A stretch of 64,000 nucleotides of DNA from Ursus arctos (Eukaryota; Chordata; Mammalia; Carnivora; Ursidae), in contig NW_026622986.1 in assembly GCF_023065955.2 (NCBI RefSeq), positions 20,671,848 to 20,735,847 on the forward strand. The letters run 5' to 3'. The notes below the pieces were generated by a model, which was not told where the DNA came from, ran no database searches, and worked only from the letters and a program-made list of their open reading frames with translations. The stretch's first letter is position 1; every line of letters begins with the position of its first letter. A program made the translations under genes and the position numbers. Below are positions 61,711-64,000 of the stretch, in pieces.

Positions 61711-62600
61711 GTCTAGTTACAGCCTACTAACACATGGGAGCAAAGGCCCAGAGAGAAGTCTGGACACATCCAGAGAAAACCAGGACATTTTATTGAGACC
61801 CAAAATCAATAACACAAAACACATAGAGATTTTGCTCATCTCTTAACCCAGTATTTCCTCAAGGGAGTCAAATCTTGCCTGATAAAACAAACTGTCATAT
61901 TCAGAGACGTGGATACCCAGAGACTATCAATCCCACATCCTTCCTTCTTCTCTGTTAGAAACTTCAAATCTCCTCTGTCCCCACAGCTCAAGAGCCAGGA
62001 CCTGTGGGTTTTGGAATTAACCCCTAGGGTGGCACATGGCAGTCAGCAGAACACACTTCCGGACCATCTGGAATTCATTCAGTTGCAGGCCATTGTGTCT
62101 AGCATGACAGGAACTTAATCAGTTTCCCTGTTACCTTCAGAGCTAAGAGCTGCTCCTGATTTCCACAAAATTGAGGGAAAATAGGAGACAGAATCCTCTT
62201 TTAAGTACTTATTACAATTTTTATCAAAGAAGCTGAGGTTCCTTTTCTCTCTCACTTCTCAAGAAAATAAAGGTGAATTATAGAGTTCTGATGGTCACAG
62301 CATTAGAAGTTTTCCATGTACCTCCTTTTATAACATGAGCAAGCCCTGACCCACCACAACTGACATTTCCATGAGCTGGGAATCTCTCTAGGGATAATTT
62401 CTTTGCTTTCTCTTACAAAAAAGAGAAACGGTGCTTTTCATAAGGATATAGAGTTCTGTCCAGGACCATATAATGTCTGGCTTTTCCCTTCCCTGAGTTG
62501 ATGTCCTAAGACTGGACAAGAGAGACAAATCATCAACTCACACATATTCGTTAATGGTGATTATAAAGGGGGTGTAGGCGCAGGATAGCATTGGGAGAAT

Positions 62601-62945
62601 GCCTTAGACCGTTTGGGCTGCTCTAATAGGATACCATGGATTGGGTGGCCCAGAAACAACAAATATTTATTTCTCACAGTTCTGGAGGCTGGGAAGTCCA
62701 AGATCAAGTTGCCAGGAGATTCAGTGTCGGATGAGAACCTGCCTCCTGGTCCATAGACAGTAGTCTTCTTTCTGTGTCTTCATATGATGGAAGGGACAGG
62801 GAGGTTTCTGGGGTCTCTTTTATAAGGGCACTCATTCCATTCAGAAGGCTCCACCTTCATCACATGACCACCTCCCGAAGACCCCACCTCCTAGACCATC
62901 ACATTGGGAATTAGCTTCTCAACATGTGAATGGGGTTGGGGTGGG
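62601..62945 (-). mobile_element. ERVL-MaLR LTR (MLT1/MST type), reverse
   Basis: Reverse complement of the MaLR LTR 3' to 5' order: 'gtttgggctgctctaatagg', 'ttctcacagttctggaggct', 'gggaagtccaagatcaagtt', ending near 'ttctcaacatgtgaatgggg'. Confidence 0.88.
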
Positions 62946-63193
62946 GAGATGCAAACATTCAGGAGAGAGCAGAGAGTATAAGGGAGTTTATGAAAAGTAG
63001 TGCGGAAAGATTTTAGCATCAACAGTTCCCGGTTCATTAACAGAAAGAATGGAAAAACTGAAACTTTGGTTAACTCCCATGCTGTTTGGCTATCCTGCTT
63101 TTACCTCACGGATTATGGGATTATGTGCGATTTCTAACAGCTTTGAGGAAATGCTATCTCAATGCAAAATGATTCTGAAATAGAGGCATCAAA

Positions 63194-63370
63194 ATCATAG
63201 CCTGAGGCCATCAGAATCTCTCGGGAGGCTTGCTGGAAGGCATATTCCAAGATTCCAACCCAGCTCTACTTAATCAGAATCATAACCATGAGCCCAGAGG
63301 AACCTGTATTTTGAATAAACTCCCTCTGTGGCTCTTAAGGCCCATCAAAGTTTGAGAACCCTTGCCAAAG
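63194..63370 (+). repeat. MER5-type hAT-Charlie element
   Basis: 'ggccatcagaatctctcggg', 'taatcagaatcataaccatg' and 'catcaaagtttgagaaccct' follow the family's consensus layout. Confidence 0.78.
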
Positions 63371-64000
63371 CCCCAAATCAGGAGCAAGCCCAAGGAGTCT
63401 TGAACTTTTCTGTCCTTAAAGAAAACAAAAGTTAACAGAAAAGAGAGCATGATTGCTTTATGGAGTTCTCTCAAACTCCTGGAGAACTGTGTGCACATGA
63501 GCTGTAATCAGACCCAGAAGGAGAAAGCTGTGATAGGAATGGTTTTCACTCAACCCACAGAGCTAGTTGAATGAGATCAACAATCTTTGCCAAAATCTAA
63601 TCGTGCAGAGCCGCCATGAATAACTTTAATATTTTAAAGCCCCCACAGCACAGCCAGGATCTCCAGCCAAACTCATGGAGCCTTTCCAATGTCAGTGCCA
63701 TCTTTTGTTTAAAATTGCTGCCTGTCAGGGGCCCTTCCAAATCAAAAACATTATTTATAGAATGCTAAGGAAATTCTAATACCAAAATATGTGTTGCACC
63801 AGTTTGGACAAAAGTTCCGGTGGAAGGAATCTCCTGAAACATTTTTATGACAACATCTATTTAGGCTTGACCAAAAACAATGTTTTAAGGAAATTTTCTT
63901 ATTTGATATTTGGATACCATATGAATTCTCTAAGAAAAACCAGAAGTATGAAAGGGCAAATTATAATATTACTGTTTTTGGTTGTATCTTCTTTTTAGTT

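Larger units (their letters stand above)
46451..64000. other. Apparent intergenic region upstream of SLC39A12
   Basis: I recognise no exon of another gene. In human the upstream neighbour is, from memory, MRC1; none of its C-terminal sequence is visible here. Contents are the repeats listed separately. I recognise nothing in 46451-47290, 47536-48870, 49331-51890, 53136-53570, 55005-56234, 57511-57999, 59205-59740, 60210-62600 or 63371-64000, apart from weak open frames at 59741-60010 and 60340-61710. Confidence 0.6.

Noticed and set aside
46451..64000. Search for 3' exons of MRC1, the expected neighbour
   Set aside because: No MRC1-like C-type lectin or tail sequence seen; the gene is probably beyond the window.

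Overview
This is mammalian nuclear DNA, most likely from a caniform carnivore. It holds many tRNA-derived CAN-type SINEs (the 'CCTGGGTGGC' head with a TC-rich body and AATAAA/poly(A) tail) and carnivore L1 copies. Several SINEs belong to a subtype with a 'CACAGCGGTTAAGCG' head and have perfect target-site duplications. From memory I associate this subtype with bears and their relatives, but the species assignment is inference.

One protein-coding gene can be supported: SLC39A12 (zinc transporter ZIP12, LIV-1 subfamily), on the minus strand. I could place ten coding exons by splice sites, phase and protein similarity, from the start codon at 43332 down to 327. Three of them (exons 7, 8 and 9) were found by reading the reverse complement. 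Together they give 586 codons plus one base, with no stop or frameshift. The last ~105 residues (rest of TM5 to the C-terminus) would lie beyond position 1; adding them gives 691, the length of the human long isoform. The start-codon exon has a good splice acceptor at 43416, so at least one non-coding exon must lie to the right. A CpG-rich block at 46042-46450 ending in a consensus minus-strand donor is my best candidate.

Layout: 1-326, intron (continues off the window). 327-43415, exons and introns of SLC39A12. The introns carry SINEs, a long decayed plus-strand L1 (24790-29757), a HAL1/L1-like segment (22738-24090), a young 5'-truncated L1 in the gene's own orientation (35302-36878), a MER2-type DNA transposon with a nested SINE, MIR/L2 relics, MER5-type elements and an ERVL-MaLR LTR. 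43416-46041, probable first intron, with strong G-rich tracts. 46451-64000, apparently intergenic: SINEs, an L1 3' end, MIR, MER5-type and MaLR relics, microsatellites and two alternating purine/pyrimidine tracts. I recognise no second gene, tRNA, rRNA, CRISPR array or prokaryotic-type system.

The observations most worth following are: the 37-codon exon 8, which matches in size the difference between the two known human ZIP12 isoforms and has a tandem CAGCAG acceptor; a near-perfect 34-bp inverted repeat just downstream of exon 4; the young L1 168 bp upstream of exon 2; and the candidate upstream promoter/non-coding exon.
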